Source: Triticum aestivum | Taxonomy: Eukaryota > Streptophyta > Magnoliopsida > Poales > Poaceae | Length of the DNA: 64,000 bases | Reading direction: 5' to 3' | Assembly (NCBI RefSeq): GCF_018294505.1 | Contig: NC_057809.1 | Coordinates: 508,983,914-509,047,913 of the forward strand | Shown here: positions 1 through 11,898 of the stretch, piece after piece | Layout of the letters: each line of letters begins with the position of its first letter | Position numbering within the stretch: position 1 is the stretch's first letter | The notes under the pieces: model-generated | Told to the model about the DNA's origin: nothing | Seen by the model: only the letters and a program-made list of their open reading frames with translations | Database searches by the model: none | Position numbers and translations under genes: made by a program

Positions 1-1320
1 CCGGCGTTGCCATGTCATTTGCTTGCGTGTTGCATTTCATCATGTCATCATGTGCATTACATCATCATGTTTTTGAAACTTGAATCCGTCCGGGTTTCCC
101 CAGTTCCGTCCGTTGTCTGTTCTGAGCCAACCACACTCGCACGCGCCCGCGGCATGTCTGAAATAGTATTTTATAAGTGGCCGAAAAATGTTCTCGGAAT
201 GGGATGAAAGTTGGCATGTGGTCTTATTATAGTGTAGATAGACTGCCTGTCAAGTTTCATCGCATTTGGAGTCTGTTTGATGCCCCAACGCATAACTATA
301 GCTGCAGTATAGTCGGTCAAATCGTCAGACGTTTTCGGGCTCCGAAAACTGTTGTCGGACTTTCCTCTCTTTCCTCCCTAGACCATCTACACAATCCACT
401 ACTTACCGCCAGGCCCAATCTAGCCTCTCTTGTCAGCCCAAGCCCCTCCTCGCGCGCGCGTCCGAAAGCTGTCCCGGACCCGACCCGGACAGTCGTCACC
501 ATTGGATCCGGATCATCCCCAAACAACTACAAAACGTCTCCGTTTTCTTAATTGGGCTCCCTAACCTATTTATCCGAGACCGTCCGATTTTGATCGGAGG
601 GTCCAAAACTAATCCTTTTGTCCCTATATATAGACGAACCCCTACCCAAATCAGACCAAACCCTAAAATCTAGGAGATGTGTCCCATCGCCGTTTTCCAA
701 ATCCTCCTCGGGATCTCCCCTGTCTGATCCACCCAACCAACCTCCTCCTTTCCCCGATCCAATGCGCCTGAGCTCCACCTTGCGTGCCCTCCTCCTCGTC
801 CTTCCGGCCGCAACAGACGAACAGGAGGCCTCGCGCCTGCCTCCTCCTCGTTGCCTCGCTCGAGCCCAACAGGAGAGGAGCTCCTCCACGTCGTGCTCGT
901 CACCGAGCCCTGCCTCGTCGCTGGAGAGGATCTCCTGCAGGACCTCCGGCCTCCTCCCATGTTCGGCCGCCGCAGCACCGGAGCTCCCTCCGCCATCGAG
1001 CACCACCAGTAGACGAGCCCCGCAGCTCCCTGCAACCTCCCGCTGGCATCCCTGATCCCCACCGCTGGACTTCGTCCCCGCCGTCTCGGTCATCTCTCGC
1101 CATTTCGTCACCGGCGAGCACCGACCCAGGTCACCGCGCTCGTTGCCTCCTCGCTCCTCTGCTTCGATCTCTCTCTCACTCGCCCGAGCCTCTCACCTCT
1201 CTCTGCCCGTGGACAGGCACTGCCGCCGGAGTGCCGCACCTCGTCGCCCCATCGCCGGCCGGCCTCGTCGTCGCTGGAAACGGGCTGGCCGTCCCCGGAT
1301 CTGGTTGCCCCATCGCCCCA
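1..1320 (+). mobile_element. Element B, first LTR, left part
   Basis: This stretch aligns base by base with 40157-41480, inside the complete LTR at 40112-44171, so the first LTR of the same family began about 45 bases before the window. Over the first 360 bases I count roughly 16 differences (about 4-5%). It has a TATA-like run at 625-632, then a GC-rich leader with many short open frames. Those frames recur in both LTR copies and are not genes. Element 1 interrupts it at 1321. Termini and flanking motifs seen in the second copy suggest a Gypsy chromovirus of the Tekay/Del type, but the family name is unassigned. Confidence 0.85.
1316..1320. repeat. Target site duplication of element 1, left copy
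   Basis: CCCCA precedes the 5' LTR and the same five bases follow the 3' LTR at 9993-9997. The uninterrupted second B LTR reads through this site near 41476-41485 without an insertion. This fixes both ends of element 1. Confidence 0.9.
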
Positions 1321-1801
1321 TGAGGGAGTCCTGGATTAGGGGGTGTTCGGATAGCCGGACTATACCTTCAGCCGGACTCCTGGACTATGAAGATACAAGA
1401 TTGAAGACTTCATCCCATGTCCGGAAGGGACTTTCCTTGGCATGGAAGGCAAGCTTGGCGATGCGGATATGTAGATCTCCTACCATTGTAACCGACTTTG
1501 TGTAACCCTATCCCTCTTCGGTGTCTATATAAACCGGAGGGTTTTAGTCCGTAGGACAACATAGACAACAACAATCATACCATAGGCTAGCTTCTAGGGT
1601 TTAGCCTCTCCGATCTCGTGGTAGATCTACTCTTGTACTACCCATATCATCAATATCAATCAAGCAGGACATAGGGTTTTACCTCCATCGAGAGGGCCCG
1701 AACCTGGGCAAAACTTCGTGTCCCTTGCCTCCTGTTACCATCCGGCCTAGACGCACAGTTCGGGACCCCCTACCCGAGATCCGCCGGTTTTGACACCGAC
1801 A
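1321..1801 (+). repeat. Element 1 5' LTR
   Basis: 481 bases running from TGAGGGAGTCC to CACCGACA. A TATATAAA box lies at 1526-1533, the probable retrotransposon promoter. It matches 9512-9992 and, more distantly, 44331-44816. Confidence 0.95.
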
Positions 1802-1820
1802 TTGGTGCTTTCATTGAGAG
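1802..1820 (+). other. Primer binding site candidate
   Basis: The bases directly after the 5' LTR read TTGGTGCTTTCATTGAGAG, the expected place for tRNA priming of minus-strand DNA. I could not assign the tRNA. Confidence 0.6.
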
Positions 1821-1849
1821 TTCCTCCGTTTCCGTCGCCGTCGGGCTTG

Positions 1850-4271
1850 ATGGCTCCTACCATCATCAATAGTGATGCGGTCCAGGGTGAAATTTGCCTT
1901 CCCGGATAGATCTCTATCTTCGGCAGCTTTGCACTGCGGGCCAATTCACTTGGCCATCTGGAGCAGATCGAAAGCTATGCCCCCGGCCATCAGGTCAGAT
2001 TTGGAAGTTTAAACTACACAACTGACATCCGCGGGGACTTGATCTTCGACGGATTCGAGCCACTACCGAGCGCGCCGCACTGTCACGACGAGCATGATCT
2101 AGATTTGCCGCCGAACGGTGCCCTGAAGGCCGCACTCGCATTGGCTTCGACCCTTATTCGGAGCCAACTGCGCCGATCGAGGATGGGTGGTTGGACACCG
2201 CCTCGGGGGCTGCGATCCTAACGGCGATCGAGCCGAACACTAGCCCCGCACTTCGCGAGACTCGTGACTCCAAGGGGCCGGACTCCTCTCCGGACTCCGA
2301 ATCATTCGCGCCCCTGCCGATCGAATCCGATTGGGCGCCGATCATGGAGTTTACTGCCGCGGACATCTTTCAGCACTCGCCCTTTGGCGATATTATGAAA
2401 TCACTAAAGTCTCTCTCTTTATCAGGAGAGCCCTGGCCAGACTACGGTCAGCAAGGTTGGGATACGGACAATGAAGAAATTCAAAGCCCACCCACCACCC
2501 ACTTTGTAGCCACTGTTGACGATTTAACCGACATGCTCGACTTCGACTCCGAAGACATCGACGGTATGGACGCCGATGAAGGAGACAATGAAGAACCAAT
2601 GCCTATTGGGCCCTGGAACGCCACCTCGTCATACGACGTATACATGGTGGACGCACCGAAAGATGACGACGAGGAGCGGAAGGACGCACCGAAGGCTTGT
2701 TCCCTCGAAAAGCAGTCAAAGCGGCGACGCAAGCGCCGCCCCAAATCCCGGCTCGACAGAAATAGCGATCACACAGACCCTGCACTGGAGCAGGGTGAAC
2801 TGCTGCCGGACAACGGCAATCCGGATAATCAAACCGAACTAACAAATTCCATCCAAGATAACGGTCCGGACGACATAACGCCGGACAGGCACCCGGAGCA
2901 GCAGAATGCCCGTAAAAGGCTTGTCGCCACCGCGAGGAGTCTTAAAAAGCAGAAGCAAAGGCTCAAGGCTGTGCAAGACACACTCCAAATCAGATGAGTA
3001 AAATACTCAACACATCAGCGAGGTACGGCGACAATCGCCCCTCCAAGAGCTACCCAAAGCGGAAGCTGCTACCTGAATTCGATGAGGAGGCCTCAGACCC
3101 CCCACAACCAAATATCAAAGCAGCAACCTGGCTGGATAGACGACCCCTCTGCCAACACAGAGCGGCATACAACGCCGCTCACAATACAACACGCGACCCA
3201 TCTGAGGGCTCGCACCCAAAGGACGGCGCAACAAGATCCATCTATGGACCACACAAGCGCGCCCCAGCATACAATGCAACACAACAAACATCCGAACAAC
3301 GCGGTACACCCAGCTACAGGGGTGCCGCACACCCCCTATGTTTCACCGATGAGGTGCTCGACCATGAATTTCCAGAGGGATTCAAACCCGTAAACATAGA
3401 GACATACGACAGAACAACAGACCCTAGGGTTTGGATTGAGGATTACATCCTTCATATCCATATGGCTCGAGGAGATGATCTCCACGCCATCAAGTACTTA
3501 CCCCTCAAGCTCAAAGGGTCAGCTTGTCACTGGCATAAAAGCCTCCCCGAAAGCTCCATTGGAAGTTGGGAAGAGCTCGAAGACGCCTTTCGGGCAAATT
3601 TTCAAGGGACTTATGTCCGACCTCCAGATGCGGACGACTTGAGTCATATAACTCAACAGCCCGGAGAGTCAGCCCGAAAGCTTTGGAACAGGTTTCTTAC
3701 TAAAAAGAACCAGATTGTCGACTGTCCGAACGCCGAAGCCTTGGCAACTTTTAAGCATAGCGTCCGTGACAAATGGCTCGCCAGACACCTCGGCCAAAAT
3801 AAGCCGAGAACGATGGCCGCATTAACAAACCTCATGACCCGCTTTTGCGCGAGTGAGGACAGCTGGCTAGCTAGATGCAGCACTAGCGACCCCAGTACAT
3901 CTGAAGTTAGAGATGGAAACGGGAAATCACGGCGCAACAGCAATAACAAACGCCGAAATAAAGAAGACAACATGAAGGGCACGACAGTAAACGCCAGATT
4001 CAAAAGCTCTCGGCCAGGTCAAAAGCCGCCCTCTAAAGGCACCAGGGATGAACTGTCCAGCCACAACAAAATTCTGGACCAAGTATGTCAGATCCATAGT
4101 ACCCCTGGTAAACCTTCTAATCATACCCACAGAGAATGTTGGGTCTTCAAGCAGCCGGCAAGCTCAACGCCGTACACAAGGGGGAGGATACACCAAGTGA
4201 AGACGAGGACGAGCCTCCCAAGCAAGACACTGGGGAACAAAAGAAATTTCCACCAGAAGTCAAAACAGTAA
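1850..4271 (+). pseudogene. Element 1 gag (broken)
   Basis: Capsid/nucleocapsid polyprotein that would package the element's RNA. The first ATG (1850) is 48 bases after the LTR. A TAG at 1907-1909 interrupts it, then the frame shifts near 2140, near 2992 (where an ATGA overlap joins two frames) and near 4155. The N-terminal third is acidic and then lysine/arginine-rich. The retrotransposon gag domain lies at about 3360-3850, with landmarks such as WIEDYILHIHMARGDD and IGSWEELEDAF. The C-terminal Cys/His cluster (CQIHSTPGKPSNHT, then CWVF) replaces a classical CCHC knuckle and resembles that of element 2. The breaks make it non-functional as read. Confidence 0.8.
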
Positions 4272-4869
4272 ACGTGTTACATGTGATCAAAGGAAAAACA
4301 ACACGACACTCCCAGGAAAATATACCCAAGTGCCTGTCACCGTGAAGTCCTGCCACCGGTCGTCTCAGCCGATCACTTTCGACCATCGCGACTACTCAGC
4401 AAGTATCCGACACGCAGGATGGGCTGCCCTGGTATTAGACCCAGTAATTGGCGGATATCACTTCACACGAGTCTTGATGGATGGTGGCAGCAGTCTAAAC
4501 CTAATATATCAGGATACAATCCGCAGGATGGGGTTAGACCCAACAAAAATTCGCCATAGCAATACTACCTTTAAAGGAGTAACGCCAGGCCTAGGGGCTC
4601 GTTGTACGGGCTCCCTCCTACTACAAGTTATATTCGGCTCCCCCGATAACTTCCATCACGAGCATTTAACCTTCCACATCGCTCCGTTCCAAAGCGGCTA
4701 TCAAGCACTGCTCGGATGCGAAGCTTTCGCTCACTTCAACGCAATACCACACTACGCCTCCCTCACACTCAAGATGCCCGGTCCACGTGGCATCATTTTA
4801 GTGACCGGAAATATCAAGCGATCTCTGTGCGCCGAAGAGAGTGCGGCTGCCTTGGCAGCCGCACACTAA
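4272..4869 (+). pseudogene. Element 1 aspartic protease
   Basis: Retroviral-type aspartic protease that would cut the Gag polyprotein. The open part runs from 4330 to a TAA at 4867-4869. The catalytic motif is DGGSS at 4480-4494, preceded by hydrophobic VLM and followed by LNLIY, as in plant Gypsy proteases. A downstream GYQALLG segment matches the usual flap and ILG-like region. It is out of frame with the end of gag, so at least one more frameshift lies near 4320. No polymerase domain follows: this is the last sense-strand coding region of the element. Confidence 0.8.
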
Positions 4870-6110
4870 AGGCGCCCGGACCAGCAAAAGCATCCAATAG
4901 GTCGTCAAGAGCTCAGACTAATCAGGTCCGACGCCGCTATTTATACCGGATAAACGGTCACACCCCTATCTGTCAATACAAGGGGCTCAACACTCGCAGA
5001 CAAGTGGCAATTTCCTCTCGTCTTGAATTATACATGGTTTCTTTAAAAACTATCTTTTTGCACGACAACTTTTTCACCTAAATTCCTCTCTTTTACAGAC
5101 GATCATCATGCTACACCCGTCCAGAATATGGCACAACGGAGACACAGGCGCAGACGTGCAGCAGGGACCCACTCCAAGGATTCTTTTTAGATTAAGACCC
5201 TGCGTAAACCTTTTTTACTATCCCTTGTTGATACATATCCATCGTTTGAGAAGGATGCTAACGTCTTGGCATGTAGCCACGCCAGAACAATGCACGTACC
5301 TGGACACAAGGGGCTTCTCACAAAGGCCATTATTTAGGCCCGGTTTATACCACAAAGACCGAATACCTTAGGGAGTGTTCGGCGTCGCGAGTTTGGCCTT
5401 ATATGCATCAGCTCCGAATCATTGTCTTTGGTCAAATGTTGGGTTTGCCCGGCTCCTGTGTTTTGGTGCCTTGCGTTCTGCTTTACCGGCTAAGGTAGCA
5501 CCAGGAGAACTGCTGCGATTGTGCCCTGGTTCATCCGGACGAGCACCTCAGTAGAGAAAGCCGAAAACTGACTATCATGATATAGCGTGAGACTGGTCAA
5601 CCACTCGATGACCTGTGGGAATGTTAGAATTCCTCCACCTTAACAAAGGGCCGTTTTCCGGCCAGACATGTACGCACCCCGGGATCGGGAGAGTGCGGAG
5701 CCACCAGGGGCTATTTAGTAGCCCCACTGTCAAACTCCTATGGCTAAGTGAAAGTGCTAAAGCATTATAGTCCGGTTGCCTCGCTCGCTCTGCTATGACC
5801 TCCTTAATAGGACCAAGACGTTGGGTTAAGTGTGAATGCGTGTTTTTGCGAGCACCTCCGCATTATATGCGTGAGGGTTGAAGCCGACAACTGCAAGCTT
5901 TCAAGTTATACACATGTATACATAAACGGCCGCTCAGGAGGCATCATATTACTTTCAGGCAAAAGTATAAAAATAGCCTTATAAAAATTTATAAAAGCAT
6001 TTCGCTTACAATGAGATTACATCTCACTCAAACATAATATTTTTTGAGCACTGGGTTTCTATCAAACGAGCACCCTCAAGAACTTCTTCAAAGTAGTGCT
6101 CAGCAGCCAT
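4870..6110 (+). other. Element 1 non-coding spacer replacing pol
   Basis: About 1.24 kb where an autonomous element would carry reverse transcriptase and integrase. I see no coding domain. Parts of it, such as the block around 5460-5600, reappear in reverse orientation at about 47250-47453 next to the relic antisense gene, so the spacer belongs to the family and is not a later insertion. Confidence 0.7.
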
Positions 6111-8977
6111 TCAGCCTATGGTTGAATCCCGCGCGGCAACAGTGGTAGCATCCATCTCTGCCCAGTATGCTTTAACACGGGCAAAGGCCATCCGGGAACC
6201 CTCTATGCACGCCGATCTCTTCATCGCATTAATGCGCGGCACCACGTGAAGGAACTGCTTCACCAAGCTGAAATAGCTGTTCGGTTTTGGCATTTCCGGC
6301 CATAGCTGATTCACAACAGACCTCATGGCGAGTCCGGACAACCTATTCAGTTCGGCCCATTCAGCTAATTGATCAGTCAATGAAAGCGGACGCTCGGGAG
6401 AATGGAATTGTGCCCAAAACAGCTGGTCCACTTCACGGTCCGTCTGACCCTGCAAGTACTTGGCCGCATCGGCAGCGCTCGCCGCCAAATCCATATACAC
6501 ATCCTCTGAACTCCACAACTGATCCAGAGAGGCATACCGTGGATCTCCGAACTTCCTCCACAACATAAAGGATTTCCCAGCTACAATATCCTCGGCTTCC
6601 CGCAGCTCCTCCTTCTTCGCCCTCATAGCAGAGCGGAGGTCTTTTCTCGTCACAGTAGCCTTCTCAAGGTCCGATGCCTTCGCTAGGTTCTCCTTTTCAA
6701 GAACCCGGCAACGGTCGGCGGAGGCTTTTAATTCTATGGCCATCTTGTCTCGGCTCTCGCCATGCGTGGCCTTCTTGGCTTTCAACTCTTCGGCTGCCTT
6801 CAAAGCAGCCGCATTACCAACCCTCGCTTGTTCCTTGGCTCGGGCAAGTTCGGCCCGCAAGGCTTCAACAGTGGTAGCTCCATCTGCAGTCACAACATAT
6901 TAAAGATACTGGCATCATGCTGCTCTTACTATGTGGCGTTTACCAGATAATGACACTTACCCTGTGCCTCGTCAAGCCTTTTGTTAACAAGCTCAATATC
7001 GGCGTCTGTCGCATCCAACTGCCATTTCAAATGGGCAAACTCGCCAGTCCAGCTAGCCACCGGAGCTTCCATCACCTGCACATAGAGGCAATATGGTTAT
7101 TACCTAGGAATAGGATCCTCTGTTCGTTGTCATTTTCGACGACAACCAGAGTCTCAGGGGATACTATCTACACAGGGCACACCTAGCATGTGCAGGACTA
7201 TCATACATTATTTTACGTACCTCAAAGCCTGTCAGTAGACTCATAAAAGCTTCATGCAATCCGCTTTCGGCGGACGCGATCCTCTCCACCACCGTATTCA
7301 TCAGCATACGGTGTTCATCTGAGATGGCCGCTCGCCCCACCAACTCCCTCAGAACATCCGATCGCACACTAGACGGTGCCGGACTCTTTTGTCTGCTCTC
7401 TTCGGGATCCGGACACTGGGAGCTTCGGGGGTCAATGGGTTTATCTTCTAGCCTCACCGGACTCGGAGAGGCCCTCCGCGACGACACTTCGGGGTCGCCC
7501 GCTTCCGGAGCAGAGGAGTCCGGAGGAGGCATTTCGCTCTCCATCATCTCTGGAAGAAGATCCCCCAAAGACGAGCTCATTTGAGAGGGGCTAAGGCCCG
7601 AACTGCAAAAGATATATGCGGTGGTTATTTCCTCAGAAGAAAAAGATGGCGTACCTGTGCTATTACAGTATTTCGGGTCACTTACGACTCGCTGGAGAAT
7701 TGATCTCCCCGCGGACTTTGTGCGGCAAAAGCACCCCCAAGGTAGGACCCTCTGTGGGAGACTTCTTCTCCCGTTTGGAAGCTTCGGCTTCCGAATTCCA
7801 GGGCGCAGTCCTTTTCCTCCTCCGGCCGTCTTCCTTCATGGAGATGCTCGCTCCCTTGGTTAGAATGGGCAGTGTTGGGGGCCCGCGCCCGCCCGTATTA
7901 TACTCCCCAGTATCTTCCTTCAAGGGCTCCGGGCAGGGTGCGACCTGGAGCATCTTTTCTAGTACCGGATTTTCCAAACCCTCAGGGAGGGGGGCCGAAC
8001 ACCGAATCAACTTCGCCTTTGTTAGCCAGTCCTGGTCAAAAAGCAAACTCTTAGAAATAACTTCGTAACACATGAGAGATAGTATGTTCGGCCGAAAGAT
8101 TCCTTACCTGTTCGGCGGCGCGGTTACTGCTCATGCCCATGTCCTCGGTGATTTCCGGACACTCTACCTGAGGTCCGAAGAATGACTTGTACATCTCCTC
8201 GTGCCTCAGGCCGAGGAAATTTTGAATGACACCCGGTCCCTCGGTATTGAACTCCCACAAGCGAAGGGGCCGGTGTTTGCAAGGCTGGACTTGACGAACC
8301 AACATAACTTGAATTACCGCAACCAAATTAAAGTCTCCGTTGAAGAGATCTCGAATGCGGCTCTGCAGTAAAGGCACGTCCTTGGCTGGACCCCAGTTCA
8401 GACCCCTGCTGATCCATGACATCAGTTGTGGTGGAGGGCCTGAGCGGAAAACAGGGGCGGCCGCCCACTTGGCACTTCTAGGAGCCGTGATGTAGAACCA
8501 CTCCTGTTGCCACAATTCAGACACCTCTGGAATGGAACCTTTGGGCCATGGAGCTCCCGTCATCTTGCGTATTGAGGCACCTCCACATGCTGCGTGTTGC
8601 CCCTCGATCATCTTCGGCTTTACTTCAAAGGTCTTGAGCCACAGGCCAAAGTGAGGGGTAACCCGGAGGAAGGCCTCACACACGACGATAAATGTCATGA
8701 TATGAAGAAAGGAGTCCGGAGCTAGGTCATGGAAATCTAGCCCGTAATAAAACATCAAACCCCTGACAAAAGGATCCAGAGCAAGGCCTAGACCTCGGAG
8801 GAAGTGGGAGACGAACACGACGATCTCGTTGGGTTCGGGGGAAGGGACGGCCTGCCCTCGGGTAGGCAGCCGATGCGGAATCTCGACGGTCAGATATCTG
8901 TCCTCCCTCAACTTTTTGATGTCTTCTTCCGTGACGGAGGAAGACATCCATCGGCCTTGAAGGCTAGTTCCGGACAT
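6111..8977 (-). pseudogene. Element 1 antisense gene (five exons, probable frameshift)
   Basis: Function unknown; it lies opposite to gag. Proposed exons on the minus strand are 8977-8108, 8049-7686, 7602-7221, 7075-6961 and 6883-6111, with GT-AG introns of 58, 83, 145 and 77 bases. Exon 1 encodes a globular domain (FVSHFLRGLGL, FYYGLDFHDLAPDSF, CEAFL) resembling the plant 'putative gypsy type transposon' family (PF04195, from memory). Exons 2-3 are a lysine-, serine- and proline-rich linker. Exons 4-5 form a coiled coil, followed by a C-terminal domain with KRSACIEGSRM and FARVK. Splicing exon 2 to exon 3 leaves the frame off by one relative to the relic at 44817-46884, so a one-base indel late in exon 2 is likely. 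A TATA-like box lies about 105 bases upstream. Confidence 0.72.
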
Positions 8978-9080
8978 GATTAAAGGTTCGGAGCACCTGA
9001 CCTGAAATTTGGGTGTTTGAGCTCGAGGTGGGGGAAGGATTCGATTGAACACGGGAGGAAAAAAATAAAAGCCTTGTCCC

Positions 9081-9086
9081 TTTATA
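9081..9086 (-). promoter_or_regulatory. Possible antisense promoter of the element 1 antisense gene
   Basis: TATAAA reads on the minus strand about 105 bases before the proposed ATG at 8977, inside the region between that gene and the 3' LTR. The position suits a TATA box with a leader of about 75 bases. It is an inference from sequence only. Confidence 0.4.
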
Positions 9087-9501
9087 AAGAGGGTGAATAT
9101 CAAGCGTCCTCTCCATGGCTGTTTGGACTTGCCTATAGTCTAGGAGTCCTAGAAGCGGTTGGGTTACCCATGCCCGTATTGATGAGAATCCCGGAATAAG
9201 GGGACACAATCTCTGCTTTAACAAGATGTGCCAAGGAAACCGCCTCGCATGACGCACTGAGGTGGGATAATAAAACGATTCAGATAAAGGCTTGGTCGTG
9301 GTGTATCACACTACGGAATACGTCAGCAGATTAGATTTGTGTAAATATTATTCTCACTATGGCAATATGTGGAAACTTATTTTGCAGAGTCGGACACTAT
9401 CTTTGTGTTCAAAATCTTCTATGAAGTACTTGGAGGAGGAACCTGCCTTGCAATGCCGTAGACAATCTGCGCGCCGGACTCATCGTCATTGAAGCCTGGT
9501 T

Positions 9502-9511
9502 CAGGGGCTAC
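9502..9511 (+). other. Element 1 polypurine tract
   Basis: CAGGGGCTAC ends directly at the 3' LTR and would prime plus-strand DNA synthesis. The relic at 44319-44330 has the equivalent tract TTTGGGGGATAC. Confidence 0.75.
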
Positions 9512-9992
9512 TGAGGGAGTCCTGGATTAGGGGGTGTTCGGATAGCCGGACTATACCTTCAGCCGGACTCCTGGACTATGAAGATACAAGATTGAAGACT
9601 TCGTTCCGTGTCTGGAAGGGACTTCCCTTGGCGTGGAAGGCAAGCTTGGCGATGCGGATATGTAGATCTCCTACCATTGTAACCGACTTTGTGTAACCCT
9701 AACCCTCTCCGGTTTCTATATAAACCGGAGGGTTTTAGTCCGTAGGACAACATACACAACGACAATCATACCATAGGCTAGCTTCTAGGGTTTAGCCTCT
9801 CCGATCTCGTGGTAGATCTACTCTTGTACTACCCATATCATCAATATCAATCAAGCAGGATGTAGGGTTTTACCTCCATCGAGAGGGCCCGAACCTGGGT
9901 AAAACTTTGTGTCCCTTGCCTCATGTTACCATCCGGCCTAGACGCATAGTTCGGGACCCCCTACCCGAGATCCGCCGGTTTTGACACCGACA
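9512..9992 (+). repeat. Element 1 3' LTR
   Basis: 481 bases with the same ends as the 5' LTR and a TATATAAA box at 9717-9724. It is followed by the TSD CCCCA. Confidence 0.95.
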
Positions 9993-11898
9993 CCCCACCT
10001 GCCGGATCCGCCCCGTCCCCGCCGTCCACCAGCATCCTGCTTCACTGGAGCCGCAGCGCCGCCCCTGCCTCGCTCGATCTAGGCGGGATCGAGGAGCGGG
10101 ATGAGCCCAGCCAGCGCGTGGGCCTCTAGGGCCCATCCCCACCTGCCTGGGCCCCTCCCATCGATCCGGGCCGAGCCCATGGTGAGGCCACCCCGCCGAC
10201 GCCCCTCTGTTTTTCCTGTTGTTGGGCAACAGATTCGGCCCGAGGTGTATTTTTTTCCCTGCTGCGAATTTGTCTAATTTCCAGAGAAAGACAGTTTTGC
10301 AGAAAAGCCCCTGTTCTTCATGCATATAATAACTCTTTAACCGTGCATCGTATTAAAATAAATCATATATGAAAAGTGCTTAGAATTTTGTCTAGTTTCA
10401 TAATATCCAACTTTCATCCATGTTTGAAAAGTTTAAAATGCTGTTTGTTTAAATTTGCTAAAATGCCATGTTAAAATGTTTTAATTCATAACTAAATAAC
10501 CGTAGCTCCAAACCTAACATACTTTGTATGTAAATGGGGTAGAAAAATGCCTAGTTTAACATGGTGACATTTCTTTGCATGTTTAACAACTATAAAATAT
10601 GGTTTAGGGTAGAACAGTACCAAATCCTAAGATATGCACATGAGGAGTTTCTGGACTTGTTGTTTGTTGTTTTCGGCCTCATTTAAACTTGCCTAGATAG
10701 GTAGTTTTACTATGCTCCACCTTTTTCCTTGTTTAACAACATTTAATATTGATGGGTACCTAAATGAGAGAGAACTAAATAAGTCACGTGGTGTTTTATC
10801 AATATGCAACTCATTGCATCTTGAGCTCCACTTAATTTGTAGGATTGCTTGTGCACTTTGCCATGCCATGCATATTAAACCAGACATGCATCATACTTGA
10901 TTGTGCATCATGCCATGTTATGTGATGGTTGTTTACCATGATTGTTTGCTTCTTTCCGGTGTTGCTTCTTTGGGTTGGTTCCTATAACGTCACGTTTGTG
11001 AGGAATCCGTTTGACTACGTCCATTTGTCTTCTTCATGGACTCATTCTGCTTCCTTGCGGGATCTCAGGCAAGATGACCATACCCTCGAAATCACTTCTA
11101 TCTTTGCTTGCTAGTTGCTCGCTCTTTTGCTTTGCATATGCCGTGATACCTACCACATGCTTTATCATGCCTCCCATATTGCCATGTCAAGCCTCTAACC
11201 CACCTTACCTAGCAAACCGTTGTTTGGCTATGTTACCGCTTTGCTCAGCCCCTCTTATAGCGTTGCTAGTTGGAGGTGAAGATGAAGTTTGTTCCATGTT
11301 GGAACATGGATATTGTTGGGATATCATTATTGTATCTTATTTACTTTAATGCACCTATATAATGGTTAAAGGGTGGAAGGCTCGGCCTTATGCCTAGTGT
11401 TTTGTTCCACTCTTGCCGCCCTAGTTTCCATCATACCGGTGTTATGTTCCTTGATTTTGCGTTCCTTACGCAGTTGGGTTATAATGGGAACCCCTTGACA
11501 GTTCACCTTCAATAAAACTCCTCCAGCAAGGCCCAACCTTGGTTTTACCATTTGCCACCTAGCCTTTTTTCCCTTGGGTTTCCGGAGCCCGAGGGTCATC
11601 TTTATTTTAACCCCCCCGGGGCCAGTGCTCCTCTGAGTGTTGGTACAACCTGTCAGCTGCCGGTGGCCACCAGGGGCAACTCTGGGCTGGCCTACCGGAA
11701 CCTTGGACAATCCGGTGTGCCCTGAAAACGAGATATGTGCAGCTCCTATTGGGATTTGTCGGCACATTCGGGTGGCTTTGCTGGTCTTGTTTTACCTTGT
11801 CGAAATGTCTTGTAACCAGGATTCCGAGTCTGATCGGGTCTTCCTGGGAGAAGGAATATCCTTCATTGACCGTGAGAGCTTGTGATGGGCTAATTTGG
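9993..11898 (+). mobile_element. Element B, first LTR, right part
   Basis: Resumes the B LTR after element 1, starting with the second copy of the CCCCA duplication. It aligns with about 41480-43386. It stops at 11898, where element 2 begins. The remaining roughly 785 bases of this LTR, equivalent to 43387-44171, are absent from the window. Short open frames here (for example 11011-11349) recur in the other LTR and are not genes. Confidence 0.85.

Larger units (their letters stand above)
1321..9992 (+). mobile_element. Element 1: non-autonomous Gypsy retrotransposon with antisense gene
   Basis: An 8.67 kb element with two 481-base LTRs, a 5-base TSD, a primer-binding-site candidate and a purine-rich tract. 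Plus-strand coding covers only gag and an aspartic protease. There is no reverse transcriptase, RNase H or integrase, so it must have moved using enzymes from another element. The second half carries an intron-containing gene on the minus strand. The LTRs differ at 17 of 481 positions by my count (3.5%), mostly transitions, which is about 1.4 million years at 1.3e-8 per site per year. LTR size and text resemble the wheat Fatima family from memory; this is tentative. Confidence 0.9.

Noticed and set aside
618..1323. Several overlapping proline- and serine-rich frames
   Set aside because: They lie in the GC-rich part of the B LTR and recur at 40833-41589; frames are not conserved between the two copies.
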